Assembly (NCBI GenBank): GCA_018417955.1
Contig: JACTVC010000016.1
Coordinates: forward strand, 1 to 64,000
Source: Laccaria trichodermophora
Lineage: Eukaryota; Basidiomycota; Agaricomycetes; Agaricales; Hydnangiaceae
Direction of reading: 5' to 3'
DNA length: 64,000 nt
Shown: positions 12,698 through 23,443 of the stretch, piece by piece
Position numbering within the stretch: position 1 is the stretch's first letter
Layout of the letters: every line of letters begins with the position of its first letter
Notes under the pieces: model-generated
Told to the model about the DNA's origin: nothing
The model's input: only the letters and a program-made list of their open reading frames with translations
Databases searched by the model: none
Translations under genes and position numbers: made by a program

Positions 12698-13067
12698 ATG
12701 CGTTCCTTCACCGCAATCGTCGCCGTCCTCACGAGCGCCCTGCTCGTATCCGCCCAAGCTGTACCTCAAGCCAAAGCGGTGCCCCAAGCCCAAGCGGCAC
12801 CCAAAGTCCAAGCGGTGACTCAAGCTTGCTGGAAATGCCCATCCGACCAAGGACAGTTCAAGTTCCAACAGCAGGCCGGAAGCGACCCACTCCACTGCCA
12901 ATTCTTGAAGGACAGCATGGCTTATTATTGCGATTACAAAGTGGTATGCAACGATTCACCGCACTCGCATCATCGCATTGCTTACTGATGGCCTTCCTTA
13001 GGCTGACGGCACGTTGATCTACAACGTCAACGACGCTTTCTGCCCCGCCAGTGCGGTTCCTTGTTAA
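12698..13067 (+). CDS. Small secreted cysteine-rich protein, copy B
   Basis: Exons 12698-12943 and 13002-13067, intron GTATGC...CCTTAG, product 103 aa. The signal peptide is MRSFTAIVAVLTSALLVSA. The mature region repeats the six-cysteine core of copy A (ACWKCPSDQGQFKF...YYCDYKV then ADGTLIYNVNDAFC...VPC). Between them lies an expanded low-complexity segment of about 25 residues (QAVPQAKAVPQAQAAPKVQ), built from a short Val/Ala-Pro-Gln-Ala unit. Several in-frame codons precede the ATG, but 12698 aligns with all other copies and with the TATA box. It is the longest and apparently intact member. Confidence 0.85.
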
Positions 13068-13670
13068 ATAATACACGCGACGCGCGTATGCGCCCCTGGT
13101 CCGAAGTTGGTGAGTCCTTAGCGGGTCGCTTTCCTAGATCTTTCTGCTCACGCTTACATGACGAATTTGGGGCTACTTTAGATCGTTATACTTCGGATCT
13201 TTGAAGTTTCATATTATCAATATCAATAGAGTTACCTAGGGACCTCGGTACCCTCGCTTTCTTATGTATTCAATAAGCAGGATACTTGGGAAATATGTAT
13301 ACGATTTTGCTGATGATGTGGCGAGCTCCCTTTGCGATGCTAGATTGATTGTTATTCGAAAGAAGTGTGGGATACGAGGATATGCTACTGAGTGCAAGTG
13401 CATTAGCCCAGTTTCTCTCAAAGATATTCTGAGAGTATTTTCTGGCGTCGGTAACGTATACTGTGAATACAATACACCGAGCCAATTCGATCAGATCTTT
13501 TTTTTGCGAGGAAGAAGAATAAATAAATACTTTGTTCTCACAACGCCATACTTGATTCCAACTTGACTCATCCTCATCGCTTGACGGCAACTTCTCCTGT
13601 TTCTGCATTCACAACAGATAATGAAAACAATCAATTACAGCTACAAAAAGGGCAGTTATATGGGGCAAGT

Positions 13671-14251
13671 TTAGTATGTCAAAAATCCATGGAGCTTATC
13701 AATAGAGATTTCGATCGTGTCACCAACAACAATACCAAAGTCTTCGTTGTAGAAAATGATGAGGCGGACGAAGTCAGCTGTTGTATATGCTAGAAGATTT
13801 GTGTTGAAGTTAGGTGGCACTGTTCCTACTGCAGGTTCCTCAGCGGGCGCGATGAGGAGGTCCTGTACATTTGCAAAATTAGCATAGATGTGGTTTGCAA
13901 GGTTGAGGCCGTTTCCCGGGGTCTACATGGTGAAGGGTCACTACTGGGAGGTAAATGACCACAAAAACATACCGTCTTGTAGAGGGGCCTGTAGGCACGA
14001 GGGACTCCATGCAGGCGATTATGCGCAAGAACCCGCGTGTTATGGGAAATAGCCAGAGCCACAGCAAGCTGTTGATTCATCTGATTGAAACCAGCAGCGA
14101 GCTGGTTGTTAATAATCTTTAAAGCCTGTGCTATATTGACAGGCATAGACGTCGCGGCAACGTCTTATGAGAAGTATCAGGTTGCGTGAAAGAAAGGAAA
14201 AAAGAGAGTGAAAATGTGACACGTACGAGTAGCTTCCACTGCAGCAGTCAT
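13671..14251 (-). CDS. Hypothetical coiled-coil protein
   Basis: Three exons, 14251-14227, 14163-13973 and 13922-13671, give 155 aa; introns are 63 and 50 nt with GTACGT and GTATGT donors. The protein starts MTAAVEATHVAATSMPVNIA and has a Gln/Asn-rich helical stretch (about 20-50: ALKIINNQLAAGFNQMNQQL) likely to form a coiled coil, then a conserved-looking motif RPLYKTTPGNGLN and a C-terminal part without named domain. Similar proteins (a Q/N coiled coil followed by a P-L-K-T/V segment) are common orphans in agaricomycetes. No signal peptide or membrane segment. It sits between SSP units B and C on the opposite strand. Function unknown. Confidence 0.65.
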
Positions 14252-14788
14252 TAGCTCCCCACTATGCAGTTGTCAATCGATGAGTCTTGGTAAGATAGAT
14301 ATTAGAAGGATTCAAGGTGAACTAACATACTTAACCTCACCGTGTTTTGTTGGCAAGATGTGATGGATGATTGATGAAGAGTGTAGATCTGAGTCCGTAG
14401 ACCTTGGCATTCAACAATTATCAACATAGACACATGGTGATGTCACGAGTGGTCACGAGGGGGCACAGGAAAATCTGCGTGCCATCTGCGGACACCTGCG
14501 GACACACGTTGCGTGCCAGTTGCGAACCGAAAAAAGAAATCTGCGGTCACCTGCGTGCAAAATAATCCAGTTGCGTGCAGATTGAAGTTATTGAGCTGAG
14601 CATTTGCGGGCATCAGCGAGCATCAGCGTACCTCGCTGAGATGCCATATTTCTCAAGTATTTCTTCGTATTTTCTTGAACACCATAATTATCCTTCTAGT
14701 TTAATGTGTACAAATTTCTCTGGTTCCTTTGGAACACGTTAGTTCATACCTATAGGTCTGTACTAAATCCATTTTCATGCAGAAAGGT

Positions 14789-16214
14789 TAGTGATGTGAC
14801 GGCCCGGCTTGGCCTGGAAGCCGTGGCTTTGGCCTGGCTTTTGAGAGCTCGGGCTTGAGATTTCTCGAGCCCGAGCCCTGGGCCCAAGCCAGCCAAAGCC
14901 GTCTGTGGCTTGGGCTTAGGCCGCGGCCTGTAAGCAAGGAGTAAGAAGAAAAGCTGGTACATGGGTTAATAAACATTTTATATCATCGAATTTTGCAACT
15001 TAGCTTGAAATGAGTCAATATGCAAGAACTGTCAGAATATGGTGAGATTGGATTTGCGGGATAGTGCAAAGTGCTCACGTGGTGCAATTCAAGCAGGTAA
15101 ATCCAGGGGGCCGCCATCGGAGAAATCCGTGAAATGCACTGGTACAGTCGGGTCGTGGGAGAGAGCACGTGCATTCCAAATGGCTCAGCGATAACAAATC
15201 ACGGCAAGGCTTTTTATGAAAGCGCAAAGATGTGGTCGGAAGGATAAGAATGCCAGCAAATGAGACAAATATTTGGGTGGTGCGGGTAAAGAGGAGGGGT
15301 GAAATGCGAGTTGTGTTCTCAGCCTGAGCACAACTTGGAGCACGAAATAGTAGGGAATTATTATCAATAAAGTTGCAACTGAGAGAAAATGGCAGTATAC
15401 TCTGACACATACCTAGTATATGAGACGATTTGTCGCTTCTTGAGTGCAGCGCTATTCCACTTGGAATTATGCCTATGGATTTGTGCGCGCTGAGGGTGGT
15501 CAAAGTGATCACCTCCTGGCGCAGTCTCAGACCACATTCAACCTGGTGAATTCCGGTGTCTGTATCTATTGCGGCTGTAGGATAAATGCCGTCTTTCATT
15601 TGTATAGTAACTCAGTGGGTGATTTTAGGTAGTTGCGCACTTGTTGCGCTGCGCGCACATCTGCAGAGCTCGCAGAATGGTAGACTTTAAATTTATACTT
15701 AAGTAAAGGCTCGTTAATAGCTGTATATCGGACAGATGATCTACTCCGGCAAAGCTGAAAAAGCAAGAAGTATGTAGTACTTTGGATAAGTGGAAGCGCT
15801 ATGCAGCGCGGTGCAGGTGAGTGTTGGGCGGGTGCAGGTGCTGTTTGGAATGCACGTGCTTTCTCCCACGACCCGACTGTACCAGTGCATTTCACGGATT
15901 TCTCCGATGGCGGCCCCCTGGGTAAATCAATCATCAATTGACTTTTGTTGGCGGTGTTACCTGTCAATTCTCATGTTGATTCTCAAGGTCAGGCAATGAT
16001 GTGAGCTCAGTCTTTTTTTTTCACCTTAGAGGTTGTTTACACACCTAATTATCAGCTGCACAAAGCCGCGGCCTGAGCCACGGCTCAGGGCTTTGAAGAA
16101 GTGAAGCCTGAGCCGCAGGCCACACCAAGCCCTGCGACGGCTTCACAGAGCTTGGCCTCAGAAGGCTCGGCTTGGGCTGGCTTGCGGCTTTCAGGCCAGG
16201 CCGGCACATCACTA
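14789..16214. mobile_element. Nested hAT-like element, 1426 bp
   Basis: Begins TAGTGATGTGACGGCC and ends with the inverse of TAGTGATGTGCCGGCC; flanked by the 8-bp duplication AGAAAGGT (14781-14788 and 16215-16222). A TAGTG end plus an 8-bp duplication is the hAT signature. Subterminal regions are GC-rich with repeated GGCTTGG/GCCTGG motifs. Inside, 15102-15181 is repeated inverted at 15842-15924. Short frames exist but none resembles a hAT transposase, so it is non-autonomous. It inserted into the outer 14461-17023 element. Confidence 0.8.
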
Positions 16215-16489
16215 AGAAAGGTACAATTTTAAGTGAATAATGAAGTGTCTGGAGCCATGACTAGAGTCAGCCGCCGGCTTCTTATCATTATTTTTCTTCT
16301 TCAAGTTTGTTGGACGCGGTTGTGGCTGATTGGTGGCTGAGTTTTTTTCTTGAGACTTGTGTCAGGTCCGGAACTTGTTAATTCCACATCCCATGCCCTG
16401 TGAAGGATCTCCGCCTCGCTGTACGTCTTCAAGTTCAAAAGGTGAGGGTCGTTTGTCTTTCGGCAAACATGTGGACTTCATCGCATTTG

Positions 16490-16740
16490 GATCGCATGCC
16501 TGCGTTCCACCTGCGATACACTTGCGTTCAGCTTGCGGTACACTTGGGATGTATCTGCGAGACACCTGCGACACATTTAAGATACAGTTGCGAGAATTAG
16601 TGCCCATTGCGAGACTTGCGTACACCTGCGTGCAACTTGCGCATCACTTGCGATACACTTGCGAGACACATTTGCGAGTATCTGCGCACAAAATAGATGT
16701 TTGCGAACTACCTGCGGTCGACTTGCGAGTTGGCATAACT
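16490..16740. repeat. Subterminal TGCGA-type repeat array
   Basis: More than a dozen irregularly spaced copies of ACCTGCG / ACTTGCGA within 250 bp, part of the outer transposon; a shorter set is at its left end (14480-14580). Clustered, both-end motifs like these are usual transposase-binding arrays. Confidence 0.6.
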
Positions 16741-18219
16741 TATAAGTAAATCAGGGAAAGTAAAAGGAAAAAGAACTAAAACTCTAGCACAGAACAATGT
16801 ATTCCGGACTCATATCGCGTAGCAGTAGCGCACACTTCAGGTTCTCAATTTAAGATTACATTTCTTTGATTTTGTGTTATAGTAGACAGTTAGCCTGTGT
16901 TTACCATCTGCGTGACACCTGCGACACCTGCGATCCATTCTGATTATCTGCGAGATGCTTGCGGTCACCTGCGAACGGGCGTCCACAAGTGACCGCAAGT
17001 GGCACGCAGATTTCTATATGCCCGTCACGAGGGGCAGTTCATCTTGACAAGAAATCCAAAAGAAATCTACGCACGCATTCCGCACTTCAGTCAATGGCAG
17101 CAAGTTTAGCTGGGCATGCTATTCAACTTACTGGAATCTGATCACCAAAACAGCTCAAAATCCATGGACCCTGGGTGAGTTGGAGATTGAAGGCTTCCTT
17201 ACGTTCTTCTTCTACTACCAAGTAGAACTCGCATCTCTGGCCGTGCTGCGCAGCGTTTCTATGGCTCACTGAACACCAACAGCGGGTAAGACTTCACGCG
17301 CTGTCTTTAGCCCAACTAACTCATTGATAAGCAGAGTTCTATTCTTGTATTGATATACGGACGATGGTGAGTCGCCGGACAGCTTCCGGAGCCGACACAC
17401 AGGAAAGACACAACAATCTGTCGTTACGAGGCTTATTTTTAATAACGATCCGGCGACATCACACCGCCAGACGATTAAGAACCTCCGATTCTGAAGGAAT
17501 CAAGCAACATCTCGGGACTTTGTGACGAGTCCGTGGAAGTGGCATGGACAACTCAAGAGCTCCCTTTGGGCAAATGATTCTTTGGGGTAAGCAATTTGTA
17601 CTCTATTCAATGAACCATAAATTCACTGGTGGGTGTTGCAGTTCGGATCCGTTACTGAAATTCGGTCTCCTTTAAGAACTAAGACCGTGAATCGGCGCAT
17701 TCCCTGCTGCGTGCAACTGCTTAGGTTCGCTGCCACTGAACATCGGGCCCAAAAAAAACACGCGGTGGGTGGAGCAGCGGCGCAGCTCGCCCTTCTTCGG
17801 ATCCGTCAGATCACGCATCGCAAAACTGCAGAATCTCTGGAAAAGGAGGCGTGACCCGAGGCATGATCATTGAATATCACAAATTCTGAAATTTATTGAC
17901 ACTGCGACTCACAGATCTTAACTTTCTTATTCTCAACTTGAATTTTGCCACACGATTGAGGTAAGCCGCCAGCCGTGTCTTTTTTCTTGAAAGATATTTG
18001 AGACCTGCGGGATATCGCAGTTTCCACTGGAAACGATCAAAATTCTTGACGCGCAGTAATACGCGTCGCGAGAAGCATCAAACATTAACCTGGGCGAATT
18101 TTGCGTTACAATAGGTCGCTGCGGGTTTGACCCTGTGCGGTGGCCATTCCGGAAAGCCTTTCGGCATGAACAGTTGCTCCCGAAAATTTTTACTTAGGTT
18201 AGCAGTGCATGGAGGATTT

Positions 18220-18228
18220 TATATAAAA
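18220..18228 (+). promoter_or_regulatory. TATA box of SSP copy C
   Basis: TATATAAAA followed by GCGCCTCAC, 98 bp before the ATG at 18318; same context as the other units. Confidence 0.7.
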
Positions 18229-18317
18229 GCGCCTCACTTTCTCAATCCAAAATCATCAAACGAACTCTTCAATTCTTCCTTAAAACAAACCCTCTACTTC
18301 CATTATTTAACTCGAAA

Positions 18318-18672
18318 ATGCGTTCCTTCACCGCAATCGTCACCATTCTCATGACCACCCTGCTCGCATCCGCCCAAGCGGTGCCTCAAGGCCAAGCGGC
18401 GCCCAAAGCCCAAGCAGTGGCGGCTCAAGCTTGCTGGAAATGCCCGTCCGATCAAGGACAGTTCAAGTTCCAACAACAGGCCGGAAGCGACCCACTCCAC
18501 TGCCAATTCTTGAAGGACGGAGTGGCTTATTATTGCGACTACAAAGTGGTACGCAACAATTCGCCGTATTGATACCATTTCATCGCTTACTGATGGCCTT
18601 GACTAGACTGACGGTACCCTGATCTACAACGCCATCGACGCTTTCTGCCCTGCCAGTGCGATTCCTTGTTAA
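18318..18672 (+). CDS. Small secreted cysteine-rich protein, copy C
   Basis: Exons 18318-18548 and 18607-18672, intron GTACGC...TGACTAG of 58 nt, product 98 aa. Signal peptide MRSFTAIVTILMTTLLASA, then a spacer QAVPQGQAAPKAQAVAAQ intermediate in length between copies A and B, then the six-cysteine core (ACWKC...DPLHC...YYCDYKV, TDGTLIYNAIDAFC...IPC). All six cysteines and the splice sites are kept, so the gene looks functional although transposons lie about 1.3 kb upstream. Confidence 0.85.
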
Positions 18673-19150
18673 ATAATTACGCGACGCGCGTATGCGCTCC
18701 TGGTCCGAAGTTGGTGAGTACTTAGCGTGTTGCTTGCCTAGATTTTTCTGACCGCGTTTACATGGCGAAACTTTAGATTGTTTTACTTCTAATGATATTA
18801 ATTCAGCCACATACGGACCCCAGATACCCTCGCCTTGTTCTCTCGTTATTCATAAAGCTAGAAACGGACTACAGATATACATATTACTTATGTATTTAAC
18901 CAGCAGGATACTTGGGAAATGTGTATACGGTGTTTTCTAGATTCCGACGATGTGGCGATCTCCTTCTGCGATGATATATTTATTGTGATTCAAGGCAACT
19001 TGGATAGGAGCATGATTTAATAATTGCAAGTGCATTTGCCCAGTTTCTCTCAAAAATATTCCAAGGGTGGTTGCAAGCATCGGTATTGTATGCTACGAAT
19101 ACAATTTACCCAGTCTATTCGACCAGATGTACATTTTGTAAGGAGCGAAA

Positions 19151-19648
19151 AAAATTAAAAACTTCGTGATTGTAGATCTAGCGGGCGTCACATCTCTCAC
19201 ATTCCGGATGGACGGTGGGAGAATGGCAATCCCGGACTAACACACTCATTCCACGCAGAAAAAAAATCTGCTACACGGGTTTTTTATTTTGTTAAGGTCC
19301 TACTAACGGCGCCCTGCACCCACATAAATCCGACACAACAGCTGACGTGGACATGCGGATGATGGATCGAGTCCTCATGGCACATCACAGGTGTTTCTTC
19401 AGTTCTACTAAACCTCAGCCATGTGCACGTAAGATTGGGGTGAGATCTATCCTGCCGAGATACCTGGGGACAACGTGGGGGGTAGCATTACGAAGAGAGA
19501 AATTCTAGGGGAAAGGAAAGCTCGGGCCGTTCAGAATACCTCCAGACAATATATATACTAGGCACCATGAGTACGAAGTCTGCAGTGACTCGTCACCACT
19601 ACCACCTTTTCTAATTCCAGTTTTACCTTCGATTTCACAAACCTTGTC
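19151..19648. other. Intergenic, upstream of metalloprotease
   Basis: No gene seen. An AT-rich run ATATATATAC at about 19549 lies 100 bp before the start codon at 19649 and is a plausible TATA element. Confidence 0.4.
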
Positions 19649-20847
19649 ATGTCGAACCCTCTCCATATTGCCCAAATGAGCAAGAATCTATGGCCTGTTG
19701 CGGTGAAACTGAATGGTGGCTCCGAATCCCTGGTAACTTGTTTCGCATTAAGAGCCGTGTCGAGTCGCTGAGTTCGATTTTTTAGCCTGTGCTGAAGTAC
19801 TATTTTGTTACCGCGCTGCCAGATGAATATCAAGACGATTTCAAATCTGCGATGGACGAATGGATGAAATATGCTTACTTAGTATTTAGAGAAACGAAAA
19901 ACCGCCCCGAGTCAAACATCCTAATTACCTGGAATGATAAAGGCGGGGCGGCAAGCCACGTAGGCAAACTACCGTCCGGCAGAGCAACGGAGATGGATTT
20001 TGGGCCTTCAGTCCCCGACATCAAGAGAGCCTTCCTTCACGAATTCGGTCATGCTTTGGGTTTCAAGCACGAGCACCAGCGCCCTGATAGGGCAGATTCT
20101 GGAATCCACTTTTGCAATAAGCCACGTAATAAGTCCTGGACGACGAACCGCTTCAATCTGGTCAACCCAGGAACGCTTGCAGCTGCAAGTCTTCTGTTGG
20201 ACAAGGAATCGATCATGATGCAAGTGCTTCTTTTCCTCTAACATCGCCCAATTTTGTGACGTGTGGTTGCTCTCAAGATACTCCGTAGAAACGGCGAATA
20301 TTCCGCTCAACAAGAAACTATCTCCAAAGGACAAGGCCTTCACGATGCTGATGTATCCAGGCCGTGAACCGGACGATATGACGATAGATGATGCCTTGGA
20401 AGCTGCCGGTATTCACGTTCCAGCAGACGGCACTGACGAGAAGCGTAAAAAAGGAAAAGTCGGAATTAACATCAAGGCCGACATTGAAAATGGAAATTAC
20501 GAGAGCGCCAGAACAAAGTTCATCACGTATAATAAGAGGGTCCTGAACAAGCTCAAATGCAAGCCATATTCCGATCATTCATGACAGTCCGTTGACGTTT
20601 GTACTACGCAGCCATTTATATCAAGCACCTGAAGGAGAAGAGGGACACGGAGACTAAGAGGGACACGGAGAGTAAGAAGGGCGCGAAGAGTAAGAAGAAG
20701 TCAGACGTGAGAACTGAGGGTGATTTTGAGGGTGATTTCGAGGAAGATTTCGAGGATTTCTTGAGTACAGCGGTTAAGGAAGCGGTTGAATGGGTTGCTA
20801 ACAACCCAAGTGAAGACAACGATAACCCGGAGAGTGAGGAGAAGTAA
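19649..20847 (+). CDS. Astacin-like (M12A-type) zinc metalloprotease
   Basis: Proposed exons 19649-19732, 19786-20219, 20278-20558 and 20612-20847, 344 aa. Residues 113-129 read HEFGHALGFKHEHQRPD, the zinc ligands and catalytic Glu of the HExxHxxGxxH class with the astacin-type HExxRxD extension. SIMIY downstream fits the Met-turn. To keep frame, introns 2 and 3 must use GC donors: GCAAGT at 20220 (a strong GC-AG site) and GCAAGC at 20559 (weaker). Without the last splice the protein ends at 20584. The C-terminal exon is a highly charged Lys/Glu/Asp tail. No signal peptide is visible in MSNPLHIAQMSKNLWPVAVK, so it is intracellular or an upstream exon is missing. Substrate unknown. It lies between SSP units C and D. 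Confidence 0.75.
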
Positions 20848-21004
20848 GCCCTAGGCGACGGGATCCCTGTATGTTTGCATTTGTACTCGATATTGGCCGT
20901 TGTTGCCTTGTTCTTTTCGCGTCCGTGCTCTTGTTATTAGTAAAACACGCAAGAGCTTCCCAGGTAAGACTGGAACAACTGTTTCGGGGTTGTTGAAAGA
21001 CGTA

Positions 21005-21665
21005 TTGACGCCTCGGAGGTTGGGCAGGGTTGCTTAAAAAAAGAGTCATGGAGGGGCATGGAGTAGCAGTGAGATTGGGTCTCCATCGATGAAGTGACAG
21101 CCTGATTTGGATCACAGAATCGGCAAGTCAAGAATGCCTCACAAGGCAGAAAGGTGGGTCGGGCTTTAGCCATGCCGGACAAGCCAATGGGGTTGACATG
21201 AACAGTTTGTTTGGAGGCAAGGGGTTTGTAACGATGTGCCAACCGTACTCCCCAGAGGTGTTGAACGTTGGGGGGTTGAAGAGAGATATGCTTTTTGGCG
21301 AGGTCCGTAACGAAGACGTTGGTCGTTGATCAGACCCCGCTTTACTGATTATTGAGAGCAGGCGCAGAGAAGAAGCATAATCAAATGAACCTCTCATTTC
21401 CTCTTAAACTCCAGGTCCCTCTCCCTAAGCCCCTGCCACTGTGACCTCTCTCGTGCTCCTGCCATCGCACCAGCCAGACAGAACTTCCGACGAAATGACA
21501 ATTTAGAGTGGTTTGATCTGACGTCTCCAGGATCCCATATGTGTTGAGTATCACTTTTCGGCGCTCAAGTCGAACGAAAGTGGCAGGAACAAGGTCGGAC
21601 GAGTGTCTCTATGATGGATGATCGATTGGGAGGCCATGGAGCTTTGACATTCAACAACTATCAAC
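21005..21665. repeat. Dispersed repeat, partner of 6118-6710
   Basis: Collinear, diverged copy of the segment at 6118-6710. Its minus-strand frame matching the C-terminal ISSEVLSG / TVAG piece of the first copy contains stop codons, so if that was ever an exon this copy is dead. It runs directly into the left end of SSP unit D. Confidence 0.55.
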
Positions 21666-22990
21666 ATGTACACACGGTGATGTCACACAGGCAGCTCCGT
21701 TGAAACTTGACAACAAGAAAGTATTCCGCATTCCAGTCGGAACCCGTCCTTTGGGATAGCCGATGGCAGAAAGTTTAGCTGAGCATGCTTTAATTTCACC
21801 TACTGGACTCTGGTCACCAAAATTGCTCAAAAGCCATGGACCCCAAGTGCACTCAGCGGTTCACGTTTCACAAAGAGGCCACATGTGGGCCGCTTCGGAT
21901 TCTTTGCTTGGAGATTGAAGGCTTCCTTACGTTTTTCTTCTACTACCAAGTAGAACTCGCGTCTCTAGCCGTGCTGCGCAGCGTCGCTATGGCTCATTAA
22001 ACACCAACAGTGGGTAAGATTTCCCGCACTGTCTCCCTAAGTGCAACTCACTCATTGACAAGCAGAAATCTATTCTTGTTTGATTGATATACGGACGATG
22101 GTGAGTCGCCGTACAGCTTCCGGAACCGACGCACAGGAAAGACACAAAAATCTGTCGTTACGATGCTTATTTTTAACAACGAGCCGGTGACATCACACCG
22201 CCAGACGATTAAGAACCTCCAATTTTGAAAAAGAGTATCCGAATTTGAAGGGATCAAGCAACATCTCGGGACTTTGTCACGAGTCCTTGAACACGGCATG
22301 GACAACTTAAGAGCACCCTTAAGGCAAATGATCGTTTGAGGTGAGCAACTTTATACTTAACGCAATGAACCATAAATTTTCATTGGTGGATGCTGCAGTT
22401 TGGATCTGTCATTGAACACAGAAAAAATGGGTCTCCTTTAAGAATCAGGACCGTGAATCAGCGCATTCCCTGCTGCGTGCAACTGCCCAGGCTCGCACCA
22501 ACCGAACACCGGGACCAAGAAGCACGCGGAGTGCGGAGCAGCTCCGCAGTTTACTGTTTTTTGGATCCGCCAGATCATACATTGGAAAACTGCAAAATCC
22601 TCAAAAAGGAGGTGTGACCCAAGGCATGATCATTTAATATTACAAATTTCGAAATTTATTGACACTGCAACTTACAGATCTCAACGTTCTCATCCCCTAC
22701 TTCAATTTCGCCACGCAGTTGAGGTAAGCTGCCAACCATCTCTTTTATTCTGCAAGAAATTTCGAGACTTGCAACATATCACAGAATGCAGTTTACGTTG
22801 GCAACGATCAAAATTCTTGACGCGCAGTAGTTCATTCGCGAGAAGCACCAAGCATTTACCTGGGCGAATTCCGCGTTACAATAAGTTGCTGCGGGTTTGA
22901 CCCTGTACGATGGCCCTTTCGAGAAACCTTTTGGCGTGAACAGTTGTTGCCGAAAATTCCGACTTGGCAAGTTTGCGATGCATGAAGTTT

Positions 22991-22999
22991 TATATAAAA
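22991..22999 (+). promoter_or_regulatory. TATA box of SSP copy D
   Basis: TATATAAAA followed by GGGCCTCATTTCTCC, 98 bp before the ATG at 23089. The promoter is intact although the gene is not. Confidence 0.65.
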
Positions 23000-23088
23000 G
23001 GGCCTCATTTCTCCAGTTCAAAAGCATCAAACAACCCCTTCCATCCTTCCTCAAAACAAAGCCACTACTTCCATAACTTACATCGAAA

Positions 23089-23443
23089 ATGTGTTCCTTC
23101 ACCGCAGTCGTCACCATCCTCATGACCACCCTGCTCGCATCCGCCCAAGCGGTCCCCTCAAAACCAAGCAGCGCCTAAAGTCCAAGTGGCGGCGGCTCAA
23201 GCTTGCTGGAAATGCCCTTCCGATCAAGGACAGTTCAAGTTCCAACAGCAGGCTGGAAGCGACCCACTCCACTGCCAATTCTTGAAAGACGGAATGGCTT
23301 ATTATTGCGATCATAAAGTGGTACGCAACGATTCGCCGTATTCATACCACCGCATGTTTATTGATGGCCTTGACTAGGCTGACGGCACGTTGATCTACAA
23401 CGTCATCGACGCTTTCTGCCCCGCCAGTGCGATTCCTTGTTAA
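23089..23443 (+). pseudogene. Small secreted cysteine-rich protein, copy D, frameshifted
   Basis: Exon 1 starts at 23089 (MCSFTAVVTILMTTLLASA, a good signal peptide), but one extra C in the run at about 23153-23156 shifts the frame right after QAVP and gives a stop within 10 codons. The six-cysteine core (ACWKC...DPLHC...YYCDHKV) continues intact in the next frame to 23320, and the second exon (23378-23443) with both splice sites is also intact. A single-base lesion in an otherwise perfect gene means recent inactivation or a sequencing error in a homopolymer. Confidence 0.75.

Larger units (their letters stand above)
11360..13560 (+). repeat. Tandem unit B of the SSP array
   Basis: Second copy of the ~2 kb unit with the same ordered blocks as unit A, including GCTGCGCAGCGTCGC near 11628, TTCTTGACGCGCAG at 12430 and the 3' GTCCGAAGTTGGTGAG near 13100. 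It is more diverged in its upstream third than the other copies. Confidence 0.75.
14461..17023. mobile_element. DNA transposon with 9-bp target duplication
   Basis: Ends are inverted (GGGCACAGGAAAATCTGCG at 14461; GGGCATATAGAAATCTGCG on the complement at 17023) and are flanked by GTCACGAGG at 14452-14460 and 17024-17032. Both termini carry many ACCTGCG/ACTTGCG motifs. Without the nested element it is about 1.1 kb and encodes nothing recognisable. A 9-bp duplication fits Mutator-like elements; an 8-bp duplication (GTCACGAG) with a longer terminus is an alternative reading. Unit D preserves a related uninterrupted site near 21680. Confidence 0.75.
14405..19150 (+). repeat. Tandem unit C of the SSP array, interrupted
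   Basis: Third unit. Its left end (CATTCAACAATTATCAACAT, 14410) matches unit D at 21651, but the match is broken at 14460 by a 2.56 kb insertion and resumes at 17033 (GGCAGTTC). The 3' part, with the gene and the downstream block, ends near 19150. Confidence 0.7.

Noticed and set aside
15075..15967. Frames of 174 and 123 codons on the minus strand inside the hAT-like element
   Set aside because: No domain, no DDE or BED motif; they span the internal inverted repeat and share its mirrored peptide, so they are by-products of the repeat.
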